This document shows positions 16,954-25,180 of a stretch of 64,000 nt of DNA, piece by piece. The DNA lies in NCBI RefSeq assembly GCF_029626155.1, contig NZ_JARUBL010000001.1, forward strand, positions 1,116,001 through 1,180,000, in the 5' to 3' direction. Every line of letters starts with the position of its first letter. Position 1 is the first letter of the stretch. This DNA comes from Solwaraspora sp. WMMD1047 (lineage in GTDB: Bacteria > Actinomycetota > Actinomycetes > Mycobacteriales > Micromonosporaceae). The notes under the pieces were generated by a model. It saw nothing but the letters and a program-made list of their open reading frames with translations. It had not been told where the DNA came from and made no database searches. The position numbers and the translations under genes are program-made.

Positions 16954-17991
16954 TCAGCCGGGCGGGGCGGTGCTCTCCCGCACCACCAGGGTGGTGGCCA
17001 GCTCGATCCGGTGCTGCGGCAGACGTTCCCCGGCGGCCAGCGCGACCACCAGCTCCACCGAGGTGGCGCCCATCTGGGCCAGCGGCTGACGGATCGTGGT
17101 CAACGGCGGCATCGCCCACTCGGCGAACGACAGATCGTCGAAGCCGACGACGCTCAGCCGGTCGGGAATGCCGACCCCGGCCCGTCGGGCGGCCTGGTAG
17201 ACGCCGACGGACTGCAGGTCGTTCGCGGTGAAGATCGCCGTCGGCGGATCGGGCAACCGGAGCAGTTCGGTCGCGCCCGCCAGCCCGCCCTCGACGTAGA
17301 GCGGGTGGATGCGTACCAGATCGGGGTCGACCTCGACCCCGGCGGCGTCCATCGCGGCCCGGTAGCCGTCCAGCCGGGCCCGGCAGCACGGCCACTCGAC
17401 CGGGCCACAGATCATCGCGATCCGCCGGTGGCCCAGCTCCAGCAGGTGGCGGGTGGCGACCAGCCCACCGGTCCAGTTGGTGGCGCCGACCGACGGGGTC
17501 TGGTGCAGCGGCTCGCCGGTCGGATCCAGCACCACCAGCGGAATCGACCGGCTGGCGAGCTGGGACTGCTGCTCGACGGTCAGCTCGGAGAAGACCGCCA
17601 CCACCCCGGTCGGCCGGTGGGCCAGAATCTGCTCGGTCCAGCCCCGCCCCGGGGTGAGCTGCCCCTGCAGCTCGGTCAGCACCACCGCCAGGTCGTGCTC
17701 CCGGGCCGCCCGGCTGACGCCCTGGATGATCTCCAGCGCCCAGGGGCTCTCGACCGCGTGGAAGACCAGCTCCAGGATGGCCGCCGCACCACTGCCCTCG
17801 GGGCGGCGGTAGCCGTGTGCGCGGATGACCTCCTCGACCCGCTGCCGGGTGTCCGACGCCACCCCGGACTGGCCGTTGATCACCCGGGAGACGGTCGGCG
17901 CCGAGACGCCCGCGATCCGGGCTATCCGGGCGACGGTCATCCGCGCCCGCCGGCGCTCGTCCTCCGGGTGCTCGACGCCGGTAGTCGACAT
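16954..17991 (-). CDS. LacI-family transcriptional regulator
   Basis: This 345-residue repressor has an N-terminal LacI helix-turn-helix (VARIARIAGVSAPTVSRVIN, about 20-39, then the hinge region ending HGYRRPEG). A periplasmic-binding-protein-like sensor domain follows (VVAVFSELTVEQQ, SVGATNWTGGLVATRHLLEL, AIFTANDLQSVGVYQAARR, LSVVGFDDLSFAEW). Cys-Cys in EWPCCRARLDGY is unusual. The gene just downstream is a secreted esterase with CBM2, so a sugar derived from plant polysaccharide is the likely inducer. It is divergent from rnhA. Confidence 0.9.
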   Translation of the reverse strand: MSTTGVEHPEDERRRARMTVARIARIAGVSAPTVSRVINGQSGVASDTRQRVEEVIRAHGYRRPEGSGAAAILELVFHAVESPWALEIIQGVSRAAREHDLAVVLTELQGQLTPGRGWTEQILAHRPTGVVAVFSELTVEQQSQLASRSIPLVVLDPTGEPLHQTPSVGATNWTGGLVATRHLLELGHRRIAMICGPVEWPCCRARLDGYRAAMDAAGVEVDPDLVRIHPLYVEGGLAGATELLRLPDPPTAIFTANDLQSVGVYQAARRAGVGIPDRLSVVGFDDLSFAEWAMPPLTTIRQPLAQMGATSVELVVALAAGERLPQHRIELATTLVVRESTAPPG

Positions 17992-18065
17992 GTCGGTGAG
18001 TCTATGTGTCCCGACGGCGCGGCCGGGTCGGTGACCACCGGTGGGCCGGTGAGTATGGTGCCGGG

Positions 18066-18512
18066 GTGGCGGAGCGGATGGTGGAGATCTACACCGACGG
18101 GGCGTGCAGCGGCAACCCCGGGCCGGGCGGGTGGGGCGCGGTGCTGCGCTACGGGGACCGGGAGAAGGAGCTGTACGGCGGCGAGTCGACCGCCACCACG
18201 AACAACCGGATGGAGCTGATGGCGCCGATCCGCGCGCTGGAGAGCCTGACCCGGCCGGCGGTGGTGCTGCTGTACACCGACAGCACCTACGTGCGCGACG
18301 GCATCACCAAGTGGCTGCCGCGCTGGAAGAGCAACGGCTGGCAGACCACCGGCCGGCAGCCGGTGAAGAACGTCGACCTGTGGCAGCGGCTGGACTCCGC
18401 GGCGGGCCGGCACCAGGTGCGCTGGCACTGGGTGAAGGGGCACGCCGGCCATCCGGAGAACGAGCGCGCCGACCAGTTGGCGGTCCGCGGCCTGCGGGAG
18501 GCGCGGCGCTGA
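18066..18512 (+). CDS. rnhA: Ribonuclease HI
   Basis: This 148-residue RNase HI cleaves the RNA strand of RNA-DNA hybrids. The four carboxylates of the DEDD active site are visible: Asp11 in [15 protein letters not shown], Glu50 in [11 protein letters not shown], Asp72 in LLYTDSTYV and Asp136 in NERADQLA, along with the substrate-binding [10 protein letters not shown]. The GTG at 18066 is favoured because a -10-like TATGGT (18054-18059) lies exactly six bases before it and no ribosome-binding site is present, suggesting a leaderless mRNA. An ATG at 18078 is the alternative. Length is normal for the family. Confidence 0.95.
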   Translation: MAERMVEIYTDGACSGNPGPGGWGAVLRYGDREKELYGGESTATTNNRMELMAPIRALESLTRPAVVLLYTDSTYVRDGITKWLPRWKSNGWQTTGRQPVKNVDLWQRLDSAAGRHQVRWHWVKGHAGHPENERADQLAVRGLREARR

Positions 18513-18585
18513 CCTTCGGGCGGCAAGATCGCCGGTGGGTCGTACCATCCGTCGGGGAAAGGGTCACCGCGAGGGAAGGGATTAC

Positions 18586-20508
18586 ATGAGCACTCCGGTC
18601 GAAACGCTTGAGTTCCAGGCCGAGGCGCGGCAGCTCTTGCAGTTGATGGTCCACTCGATCTATTCGAACAAGGACATCTTTCTCCGGGAGCTCATTTCCA
18701 ACGCCTCCGACGCGCTCGACAAGCTCCGGATCGGCGCGCTCGTCGACAAGGATCTTGACGCCGACATCGACGACCTGCACATCGAGATCGAGGCGGACCG
18801 CGAACAGCGGACGCTCGTCGTCCGGGACAACGGCATCGGCATGTCCCGCGACGAGGTGGTCGGCCTGATCGGCACGATCGCCAAGTCCGGCACCGCCGAG
18901 ATGCTGCGGCAGCTGAAGGAATCGCAGGACGCGGCCGCCTCCAAGGACCTGATCGGGCAGTTCGGAGTGGGTTTCTACTCGACCTTCATGGTCGCCGACC
19001 GGGTGACGCTGCTCACCCGCAAGGCCGGCGAGGCGGCCGGCACCCGCTGGGAGTCGGCGGGTGAGGGCACCTACACGATCTCCGACGCGCCGGACGCGCC
19101 GCAGGGCACCACGGTCACCGTGCACCTCAAGCCGAAGGACGAGGAGGACAGCCTCTTCGACTACACCGACGAATGGAAGATCCGGGAGATCGTCAAGAAA
19201 TACTCCGACTTCATCGCCTGGCCGATCCGGATGACGGTCGAGCGCCCGGGCGGTGAGGGCGAGGAGGCCACCACCGAGGTCGTCACCCTCAATTCGATGA
19301 AGGCGCTCTGGGCCCGGCCCAAGTCGGAGGTCTCCGAGGAGGAGTACAAGGAGTTCTACAAGCACGTCAGCCACGACTGGACCGATCCGCTGGAAACCAT
19401 CCAGATGAAGGCGGAGGGGACCTTCGAGTACGAGGCCCTGCTGTTCCTGCCGTCGCAGGCGCCCTTCGACCTGTTCCAGCGCGACGCCCGGCGCGGCGTC
19501 CAGCTCTACGTCAAGCGCGTCTTCATCATGGACGACTGCCAGGAGCTGATGCCCGAGTACCTGCGCTTCGTCAAGGGCGTGGTCGACGCGCAGGACCTCT
19601 CGCTCAACATCTCCCGGGAGATCCTGCAGCAGGACCGGCAGATCCAGCTGATGCGCCGCCGACTGGTCAAGAAGGTGCTCGCCACCGTCAAGGACCTGAT
19701 GACGGCCGAGGACGACACCAAATACCGCACCTTCTGGCGCGAGTTCGGCCGAGCCGTCAAGGAGGGCCTGCTCAACGACTTCGAGAACCAGCGGGCGATC
19801 CTCGACATCTCCTCCTTCGCCTCCACCGCCGACGCCGAGAAGCTGACCACCCTGGCCCAGTACGTGGAGCGGATGAAGGACGGCCAGGAGGAGATCTACT
19901 ACATGACCGGCGAGTCCCGGTCGATGATCGAGAACTCGCCGCACATGGAGGCCTTCCAGGCCAAGGGGTACGAGGTGCTGCTGCTGACCGACCCGGTGGA
20001 CGAGGTCTGGGTCGAGTCGGTGCGCGAGTACGACGGCCGGAAGCTGCAGTCGATCGCCAAGGGCCAGGTCGACCTCGCCGCCGCCGACGCCGAGGGCAAG
20101 GCCGACGACGCCGAGCGCGACCAGCGCAAGGAGGAGTTCGCGCCGCTGCTCGGTTGGCTTACCGAACAGCTCACCGAGCAGGTGAAGGAGGTCCGGCTCT
20201 CGACCCGGCTCACCACCTCGCCGGCCTGCCTGGTCAGCGACGCCAACGACATGACCCCGACGCTGGAGAAGATGTACCGGGCGATGGGGCAGGAGGGTCC
20301 GAAGATCAAGCGGATTCTCGAACTCAACCCGGAGCACCCGCTGGTGACGGGGTTGCGGTCCGCGTACGGCGAGCGCGCCGACGACCCCGCGCTGCCCGAA
20401 ACCGCCGAGCTGCTGTACGGCACCGCGCTGCTCGCCGAGGGCGGTGAACTCACCGACCCGGCCCGGTTCGCCCGGCTGCTCGCCGACCGCCTGGCCCGCA
20501 CCCTCTGA
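18586..20508 (+). CDS. htpG: Molecular chaperone HtpG (Hsp90)
   Basis: This 640-residue bacterial Hsp90 is an ATP-dependent chaperone of the cytosol. The N-terminal GHKL ATPase has LISNASDALDKLR, the DNGIGMS box and GQFGVGFYS lid motif. The middle domain has the catalytic Arg loop (LSLNISREILQQDRQ), and a dimerisation domain finishes the protein. The full length is typical of HtpG. The ATG at 18586 follows GAGGGAAGGG; an in-frame extension to 18535 is not needed. It is followed by a strong terminator hairpin, so it appears monocistronic. Confidence 0.97.
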   Translation: MSTPVETLEFQAEARQLLQLMVHSIYSNKDIFLRELISNASDALDKLRIGALVDKDLDADIDDLHIEIEADREQRTLVVRDNGIGMSRDEVVGLIGTIAKSGTAEMLRQLKESQDAAASKDLIGQFGVGFYSTFMVADRVTLLTRKAGEAAGTRWESAGEGTYTISDAPDAPQGTTVTVHLKPKDEEDSLFDYTDEWKIREIVKKYSDFIAWPIRMTVERPGGEGEEATTEVVTLNSMKALWARPKSEVSEEEYKEFYKHVSHDWTDPLETIQMKAEGTFEYEALLFLPSQAPFDLFQRDARRGVQLYVKRVFIMDDCQELMPEYLRFVKGVVDAQDLSLNISREILQQDRQIQLMRRRLVKKVLATVKDLMTAEDDTKYRTFWREFGRAVKEGLLNDFENQRAILDISSFASTADAEKLTTLAQYVERMKDGQEEIYYMTGESRSMIENSPHMEAFQAKGYEVLLLTDPVDEVWVESVREYDGRKLQSIAKGQVDLAAADAEGKADDAERDQRKEEFAPLLGWLTEQLTEQVKEVRLSTRLTTSPACLVSDANDMTPTLEKMYRAMGQEGPKIKRILELNPEHPLVTGLRSAYGERADDPALPETAELLYGTALLAEGGELTDPARFARLLADRLARTL

Positions 20509-20532
20509 GCCGGCCGCCCACCCCGCACGCGG

Positions 20533-20568
20533 CGCGCCGCCGAGTCATTCTCATGATTCGGCGGCGCG
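20533..20568 (+). terminator. Intrinsic terminator after htpG
   Basis: Arms CGCGCCGCCGA (20533-20543) and TCGGCGGCGCG (20558-20568) are perfect. The stem can extend inward by TCAT/ATGA with one G-T pair to a TCTC loop, giving about 16 pairs. It starts 25 bases after the htpG stop. Confidence 0.7.
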
Positions 20569-20615
20569 TCCGCCTATGGTGATCTCCTCAGTGGGGGGAC
20601 CATGGGGGAGGACCG

Positions 20616-21236
20616 ATGCCGAAGGTGATCGTGCCGGCCGGATTGTCGATGGGGCCGAGATTCCGGTACGCGACGCCACCGGATCCGCTGCCGGAATGCC
20701 ACGAGGTGCATCTCGGCGACGATCTGATCGAGTTGACCGAGACCGAGGCGGCGGTCTGGTCGGCCGCGTTCGCCGATCACGAGGGCCACGCCGCGTTGAC
20801 GGTCGACCGGGCATCACTTGTGGACGCGCTGGAGCGCGCTCCGGTGCCGGTGTACGGGCCGGCGAAGGTGGTGGCCGACCTGGTCGACCGCGGCCTACTG
20901 GTGGAGTTGGACACCGACGGCGATCTGGCGCCGGTCTTCAGTGGGCACCGGTTGTTCCCGCTGGCCCAGGGGCTCGGCGGGACGCCCGAGGCGCCCGACG
21001 AGCACCGCATCGGGCCGGCCGGCCGCCCCGTTCTCGCCGTCCCCAGCACCGTCTACGGGCTGTGGTCGTTCTCCTTGCTCAATGACAGCCTCTGGGCGGC
21101 GTGCGCCTACTACGCCGAGGGAGATGCCGGGTTGACGGCCGCCGGCATCGCCGCCGAGATAGCGGAGCACCTGCCACTCCTGCTGGCGACCGGCTGCGCC
21201 TTCCTCGATCGGACCGCGCCCGCCTTCCGGACCTGA
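20616..21236 (+). CDS. Hypothetical protein upstream of the type VII-like cassette
   Basis: This 206-residue soluble protein has no recognised motif. It has an N-terminal beta-rich part (VPAGLSMGPRFRYATPPD), a helix-turn-like middle (ASLVDALERAPVPVYGPAKV then VADLVDRGLLVELD, resembling a winged helix) and a Cys-containing C-terminal helix. GGGGAGG before the ATG gives a strong start. It is 107 bases upstream of the EspC-like gene on the same strand, so it may belong to that cassette as regulator, chaperone or immunity protein; this is inference only. Confidence 0.65.
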   Translation: MPKVIVPAGLSMGPRFRYATPPDPLPECHEVHLGDDLIELTETEAAVWSAAFADHEGHAALTVDRASLVDALERAPVPVYGPAKVVADLVDRGLLVELDTDGDLAPVFSGHRLFPLAQGLGGTPEAPDEHRIGPAGRPVLAVPSTVYGLWSFSLLNDSLWAACAYYAEGDAGLTAAGIAAEIAEHLPLLLATGCAFLDRTAPAFRT

Positions 21237-21342
21237 CCCGCCTGGACTTGACCGACACCGGCAATTGTGCCGGTGTGCGGAGGCTCGCGTGCGCCTAGCG
21301 TCGGTCTGGACAGCCGGCGGAGGAGTCACCAGGGAGCGCACG

Positions 21343-21675
21343 ATGGCGGAGAACGGCTACCGGGTAGAGGCGGACATGCTCCGCGCACTCGCAATGTCCA
21401 TCCTGGACCGGGCCGGTGACTTCACGCGGGTCGCCGCCGAGGTGGTCGCGGAGCCGTTGGATGGGTCGGCCTTCGGCTACATCCCGTTGGTGTCGTCGGA
21501 GCTCTTCGAGAGCTACCAGCACACTCTGACCGCGGCCGGCGACGGAATCCGCGAGTACGCCGAGTTGACCGCCTCCGTCGCCGGCGCGGTCGAGATGGTC
21601 CGGCAGTCCTGCGTGGCCGCCGACGACAACATCTTCGACCGGTACCGCAGCCTGAACCCGGATGCCCGATTCTGA
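21343..21675 (+). CDS. EspC-like type VII secretion target
   Basis: This 110-residue helical protein matches the layout of ESX secretion-associated EspC-like proteins. It opens with YRVEADMLRALAMSILDRAG, continues through a long amphipathic helix to VVAEPLDGSAFGYIPLV, and has a second helix holding SYQHTLTAAGDGIREYAEL. Such proteins pair with larger WXG100-like effectors. The next gene, 15 bases downstream, encodes such a partner and the EbfC-like gene follows, which is a usual order in actinobacterial ESX substrate cassettes. The ATG at 21343 has AGGGAG upstream. Confidence 0.7.
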   Translation: MAENGYRVEADMLRALAMSILDRAGDFTRVAAEVVAEPLDGSAFGYIPLVSSELFESYQHTLTAAGDGIREYAELTASVAGAVEMVRQSCVAADDNIFDRYRSLNPDARF

Positions 21676-21689
21676 CGAGGGAGCCTGCA

Positions 21690-22604
21690 ATGTCAACCGC
21701 CATCGCGGAACGCACCAGCACCTACCTCGACGACTTCGTCGCGAGGACCCCGGTCGAGGTCCGGCACATCGCCCAGCAGGCCGCCGACGCCCTGCAATCT
21801 CTGTTGGAGTACGGCACAGGTGATCCGGACGAGCTGTGGGCGGCGGCCGAACGGATGCGGGCGGATGCGAAGAAGCTCGCCGACCTCGGCGTGGCGCAGT
21901 CGAAGGACCGGGCGGCGGCCACCGACGGTGGCTGGTGTGGCGGGTCGGCCGACGCGTTCGACGTCCTGATGGCCGACAACGACGAACAGGTACGCCTGCT
22001 GGTCGCCTCTCTCAACCAGGTGGCGGAGGTGCTGACGGCGGCACACCGGGCGGCGGCGGATGCCGTGAACCTGCTGCTCGAACTGATCGCCGGCTTCGCG
22101 ATCGCGTTCGTGCGGGAGGCGGTGGTCTCCGTGGCCTTGGGCCTACTGTCCGGCGGCCTTGCGGTGCTGGCCTTCGCGGCTCGGTGGTTGACCCGGCTTG
22201 CCGCGACCATGACCGAGGGCTGGCGGATCGTCCGGCGGCTCGGTGCGATTTTCGGGCAGCTCTCCCGACTTCTGCGCGACCTGGCTGCCAAGGTGGCGGA
22301 TCTCCGGACGCAGTTGCAGGTGCTGAAGAAGAAGATGAAGACGTCGGGCATCTCGTGGAAGGAGTGGGGGGAGCTCAAGGTCAAGCACGCCGTGTTGCTC
22401 GCCGTTCCGATCACCGCATTCAACTTGATCTCCCCTGTCAACCTGACGGGATACGCCGGCGCCGGAAGCGATGCCGCCGTAGGCGCCTGGGACCTGATCA
22501 GCGACGGCAAGAGGGACCGCAACTATTTGATGGACGACACCTACAAGGACGACTTGAAGTTCGGCAGCCGGCTGTTTCAGGACCTGCTCGACTCGTTGAA
22601 CTGA
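21690..22604 (+). CDS. WXG100/LXG-like protein with membrane segments, probable type VII substrate
   Basis: This 304-residue protein has an N-terminal helical hairpin (about 1-125) with a central turn, ATDGGWCGGSADAFDVLM, matching the WxG turn of WXG100-type proteins (here GGWCGG). It then has hydrophobic segments (about 130-148 and 152-172), a coiled coil (LLRDLAAKVADLRTQLQVLK, about 200-219) and another hydrophobic piece (VLLAVPITAFNLISPVN). No toxin catalytic motif is recognised at the C-terminus. It follows the EspC-like gene by 15 bases (GAGGGAG start signal). It may be an effector that has lost its toxin domain, or a pore-type effector. Confidence 0.65.
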   Translation: MSTAIAERTSTYLDDFVARTPVEVRHIAQQAADALQSLLEYGTGDPDELWAAAERMRADAKKLADLGVAQSKDRAAATDGGWCGGSADAFDVLMADNDEQVRLLVASLNQVAEVLTAAHRAAADAVNLLLELIAGFAIAFVREAVVSVALGLLSGGLAVLAFAARWLTRLAATMTEGWRIVRRLGAIFGQLSRLLRDLAAKVADLRTQLQVLKKKMKTSGISWKEWGELKVKHAVLLAVPITAFNLISPVNLTGYAGAGSDAAVGAWDLISDGKRDRNYLMDDTYKDDLKFGSRLFQDLLDSLN

Positions 22605-22637
22605 GACCGGGCCGGCCAGCGGTGGAAGGGGAGTGCG

Positions 22638-22946
22638 ATGGAATACCCGGCGTTGGACCGGATGGAGCGTTTCATGGCCGAGATCGGATCGGCCGGTGAG
22701 CAGCTCGCCGCGCAGGTGGGCCAGTTGCGGGAGACGTCCTTCCGGGCCGGCGACGACCTGGGGATGGTGTGGGTTGTGGTGGACCACGCCGGCCGGGTCG
22801 AGAACGTCAGCCTGGACCCGAGGGCGGTGGAGCTGACCGCCGACGACCTCGGCTGGCGCATCAACGACACCATCCGGCTGGCCCGACAGACCGCCGCCGC
22901 ACACACCGACGCAGTCTTGGCCGAGGCCTTCCCACCCAGCCGCTAG
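22638..22946 (+). CDS. YbaB/EbfC-family protein
   Basis: This 102-residue protein has the YbaB/EbfC fold pattern: an N-terminal helix (MERFMAEIGSAGEQLAAQVG), a beta hairpin (GMVWVVVDHAGRVENVSLDP) and a C-terminal helix (INDTIRLARQTAAAHTDAVL). Classical YbaB binds DNA near recR. Versions inside ESX-type cassettes, as here, are thought to be accessory proteins of the secreted substrates. It is the last gene of the cassette, 33 bases after the WXG-like gene and behind GGAAGGGGAG. Confidence 0.8.
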   Translation: MEYPALDRMERFMAEIGSAGEQLAAQVGQLRETSFRAGDDLGMVWVVVDHAGRVENVSLDPRAVELTADDLGWRINDTIRLARQTAAAHTDAVLAEAFPPSR

Positions 22947-22963
22947 CCGACGAGCCCATTTCC

Positions 22964-23134
22964 GGTGCCCGCCACGCCTCGGGCCGTCTCCTGGTGCCCG
23001 CCACGCCTCGGGCCGTCTCCTGGTGCCTGCCACGCCTCGGGCCGTCTCCTGGCGTTCGCCACGCCTCGGGCGTCTCCTGGCGCCCGCCACGCGGCGGGCC
23101 GTTCCTGGCTTCTGTCTGGCGGCGGGTGAGTTCT
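22964..23134. repeat. 29-bp tandem repeat array (5-6 degenerate copies)
   Basis: The unit is GGTGCCCGCCACGCCTCGGG plus CCGTCTCCT, starting at 22964, 22993, 23022, 23051 and 23079. The first three copies are nearly identical; the later ones lose a base and drift, and a sixth, poor copy starts at 23107. Copies touch each other without spacers, so it is a minisatellite and not a CRISPR array. It fills most of the 238-base gap between two convergent genes. Confidence 0.8.
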
Positions 23135-23184
23135 GGCGCGCGCCATGCGGCTGGTGGTTCTGGCGCGCGTCCGTGCGCCGTCGG

Positions 23185-23751
23185 TCAGGCGGTGCTGTCC
23201 CGCAGGCCGACGGCGTCGTGGCGCCAGAAGGTCTCCGAGTAGACGAACGTCCCGGTGTGCCACGGCTCGTAGGTCGGCAGCCGGATCACCTGGAACGCCC
23301 GCTCCGGTATACGCAGCGACGGCCGGCGAAAGCCGTGTCCGCCGCCCGGCTCGAAGCCGAAGCGGGCGTAGTAACGCGGGTCGCCCTCCAGAAACACCAG
23401 CGGTACGCCCCGCTCCACCATGGTCTCCAGCCCGTGCCGGATCAGCGCCGCGCCGACGCCTTCGCGCTGCCGGGCCGGGAGCACCGCCAGCGGGCTGAGG
23501 ACCTGCACCTCGACCAGGCGGCGCGGAGCGTCCAGCAGGCCGCGGGTGAACATCACCTGCCCGATCACCCGGCCGCCGTCCTCGGCGACCAGGGATAGCC
23601 CGTTGTCCGCGGTGATGCTCTCCCGCAGGTCGTCGACCAGGTCGGCCACCATCCGCCCGTGGTCGCCGAACGCCTCCCGGTGCAACTCGCGTACGGCCTC
23701 GTGGTCCCCGCGCTCCTCAGCGCGGCACCCAACCGCCCGTCCGTCACTCAT
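23185..23751 (-). CDS. GNAT family N-acetyltransferase
   Basis: This 188-residue acetyltransferase of the GNAT fold resembles YhbS. The acetyl-CoA loop is visible as LSPLAVLPARQREGVGAALI (motif A with its R/Q-x-x-G-x-G/A turn), followed by GVPLVFLEGDPRYYARFGFE, a typical YhbS-like stretch. The ATG at 23751 is chosen because GGAAGGGC lies upstream; an in-frame extension to 23868 is Arg-rich and unlikely. The acceptor substrate is unknown. It converges on the type VII-like cassette across the tandem repeats. Confidence 0.88.
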   Translation of the reverse strand: MSDGRAVGCRAEERGDHEAVRELHREAFGDHGRMVADLVDDLRESITADNGLSLVAEDGGRVIGQVMFTRGLLDAPRRLVEVQVLSPLAVLPARQREGVGAALIRHGLETMVERGVPLVFLEGDPRYYARFGFEPGGGHGFRRPSLRIPERAFQVIRLPTYEPWHTGTFVYSETFWRHDAVGLRDSTA

Positions 23752-23910
23752 GCGGCAGCCCTTCCATGCTCTCCGGCACCCCGCGCGCACCCCTTCCCTG
23801 CTCCGCGCGCCCTCCCCGCGCCGCACATTCCGTGCGCCACACCTCTGCGCCGCGCTTTCCGGTCTCACCTTTCCGCGTCGGCGCGGCGGGTGGTGGGTGG
23901 TTTCAGGAAC

Positions 23911-23965
23911 GAGGTGAACGCCAGTTACCTTAAAACTGCGAGGTAGGGTAACTGGTGTTCACCTC
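23911..23965. repeat. Long inverted repeat with 19-base arms
   Basis: GAGGTGAACGCCAGTTACC (23911-23929) is inverted at 23947-23965 with a single mismatch. The 17-base loop is AT-rich by local standards (TTAAAACTGCG...). The right arm contains the stop codon of the DUF559 gene (23959-23961). It could terminate that transcript, but the arm length and near-perfect symmetry are greater than usual and also fit a mobile or dispersed palindrome. Confidence 0.65.
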
Positions 23966-24873
23966 GTGAGCCCCTGCCGTCGGCGTTCGCGGATGGCGGC
24001 GGTGACGTGGGTGACTATTTGTCCGGGATGTTGTCTTACGTCGTCGGCGGTGAAGCGGAGCACGAGCCAGCCGTGCGCGCGCAGTGCGTTGAGACGGGCG
24101 ACGTCGCGACGGAAGTGCGCGCGTTCCCGATGATGATCACCCTCGTACTCGATGGCGATCCGCCAATCCGGGTAGGCGAGGTCGATCCGGCCCAGGTGGC
24201 GGCCGTTCGCGGTGCGGACGGTGTGTTGGGCCGTCAGGGGTGGGAGCCCGGCGTCGAGCAGGATCAGCCGGAGCCGGGTCTCCATCGGAGACTCCGTCCG
24301 TGGCTCGGCGACGGCCAGCAGCTCGCGGAGCTGCGCCGCACCGGGCCACCTCGGGTGCCCGCTCAGATATGCGGCCAGCTCGGGCGGCCGGACCACCTTG
24401 CGGTGCAGCAGAGCGTCCAGCGCGACCAGCGCCTCGGTACGCGGCAGCCGCCGGCCGAGGTCGAAGGCGGTACGCACGCCCGTGGTGAGTGGCAGCGCGG
24501 CGAATGTCGTCATGTCGTCGGTCGCCAGGTCGGCGTAGGTGACAGCTACTCGCGGGTGCGGGCGGGACCGGGTGGTGCCGGGCAGGACAACCGAGACCGG
24601 ACTGTCACGGGGCAGCAGGTCCACCCCGTGCAGGTACGCGGCGCTGAGCCCGCCGATCGCGGCGCCGGCCGGGAGCCGGAGCGCGACCGCGTCGCACCAC
24701 ATCCGGTGGTCGTCGGCCTGGTAGGCGTCGGCGTGGATGTAGACGTCCGGTAGCAGTCGGCGCCAGGTCGGCCCGACCAGCATCCGCCTGGTGAGCAACC
24801 CGTCGGCGACGGCCCGGCGGCCGGAGAACGGCACGAACGACAGGTCGCGGGGAACAACGGCAGCGCGGGGCAT
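23959..24873 (-). CDS. DUF559 (Vsr-like) nuclease-fold protein
   Basis: This 304-residue protein has an N-terminal antitoxin-like part (about 10-200, including GRRAVADGLLTRRMLVGPTW and GLSAAYLHGVDLLPRD). The C-terminal DUF559 domain has a PD-(D/E)XK-like layout: TRLRLILLDAGLPPL, GRIDLAYPDWRIAIEYEGD with the acidic and Glu-x-Glu residues, and RDVARLNALRAHGWLVLRFT. This pairing is common in actinobacteria, with no established function; a DNA-related or abortive-infection-type role has been proposed for relatives. The ATG at 24873 is chosen over a GTG at 24921. Its stop lies within a long palindrome. Confidence 0.8.
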   Translation of the reverse strand: MPRAAVVPRDLSFVPFSGRRAVADGLLTRRMLVGPTWRRLLPDVYIHADAYQADDHRMWCDAVALRLPAGAAIGGLSAAYLHGVDLLPRDSPVSVVLPGTTRSRPHPRVAVTYADLATDDMTTFAALPLTTGVRTAFDLGRRLPRTEALVALDALLHRKVVRPPELAAYLSGHPRWPGAAQLRELLAVAEPRTESPMETRLRLILLDAGLPPLTAQHTVRTANGRHLGRIDLAYPDWRIAIEYEGDHHRERAHFRRDVARLNALRAHGWLVLRFTADDVRQHPGQIVTHVTAAIRERRRQGLTR

Positions 24874-25180
24874 CGCCCCAGCTTGCCGTGCCCGACCGTC
24901 ACGCCGCTGCCCCACCCCCACCCGGAACCACCAGCCGGACGGGTCACGGCGGGCTGGACGGCCAGAACGGGCGGATCGGGCCAGCCGACCTCAGCGGCAC
25001 GCGGGGCGAGGCGCGGGCGAGGTGAGTCGCGGACGCGGGGCGCGGGGCGAGGTGAGGCGCGGGGCGCGGGGCGAGGTGAGGCGCGGGGCGCGGGGCGAGG
25101 TGAGGCGCGGGGCGCGGGGCGAGGCGCGGGCGCGAGGTGAGGGCGGGGCGCGCGGTGCGGGCGTGGGGTGCGGTGTGGGG
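24874..25180. repeat. Intergenic region with 24-bp GC-rich tandem repeats
   Basis: This 307-base gap holds three perfect adjacent copies of GAGGTGAGGCGCGGGGCGCG plus GGGC (25049-25072, 25073-25096, 25097-25120) with degenerate copies on both sides (about 25000-25175). The right edge lies next to the stop of the YbjN/TPR gene. I see no coding potential beyond repeat-driven frames and no promoter motif. Confidence 0.75.

Noticed and set aside
22964-23134. Possible CRISPR array
   Set aside because: The repeat units are adjacent with no unique spacers and no cas genes are present; it is a tandem minisatellite.
25049-25140. Small ORFs through the 24-bp repeats
   Set aside because: They exist only because the repeat length is a multiple of three; the encoded Arg/Gly/Ala sequence has no other support.
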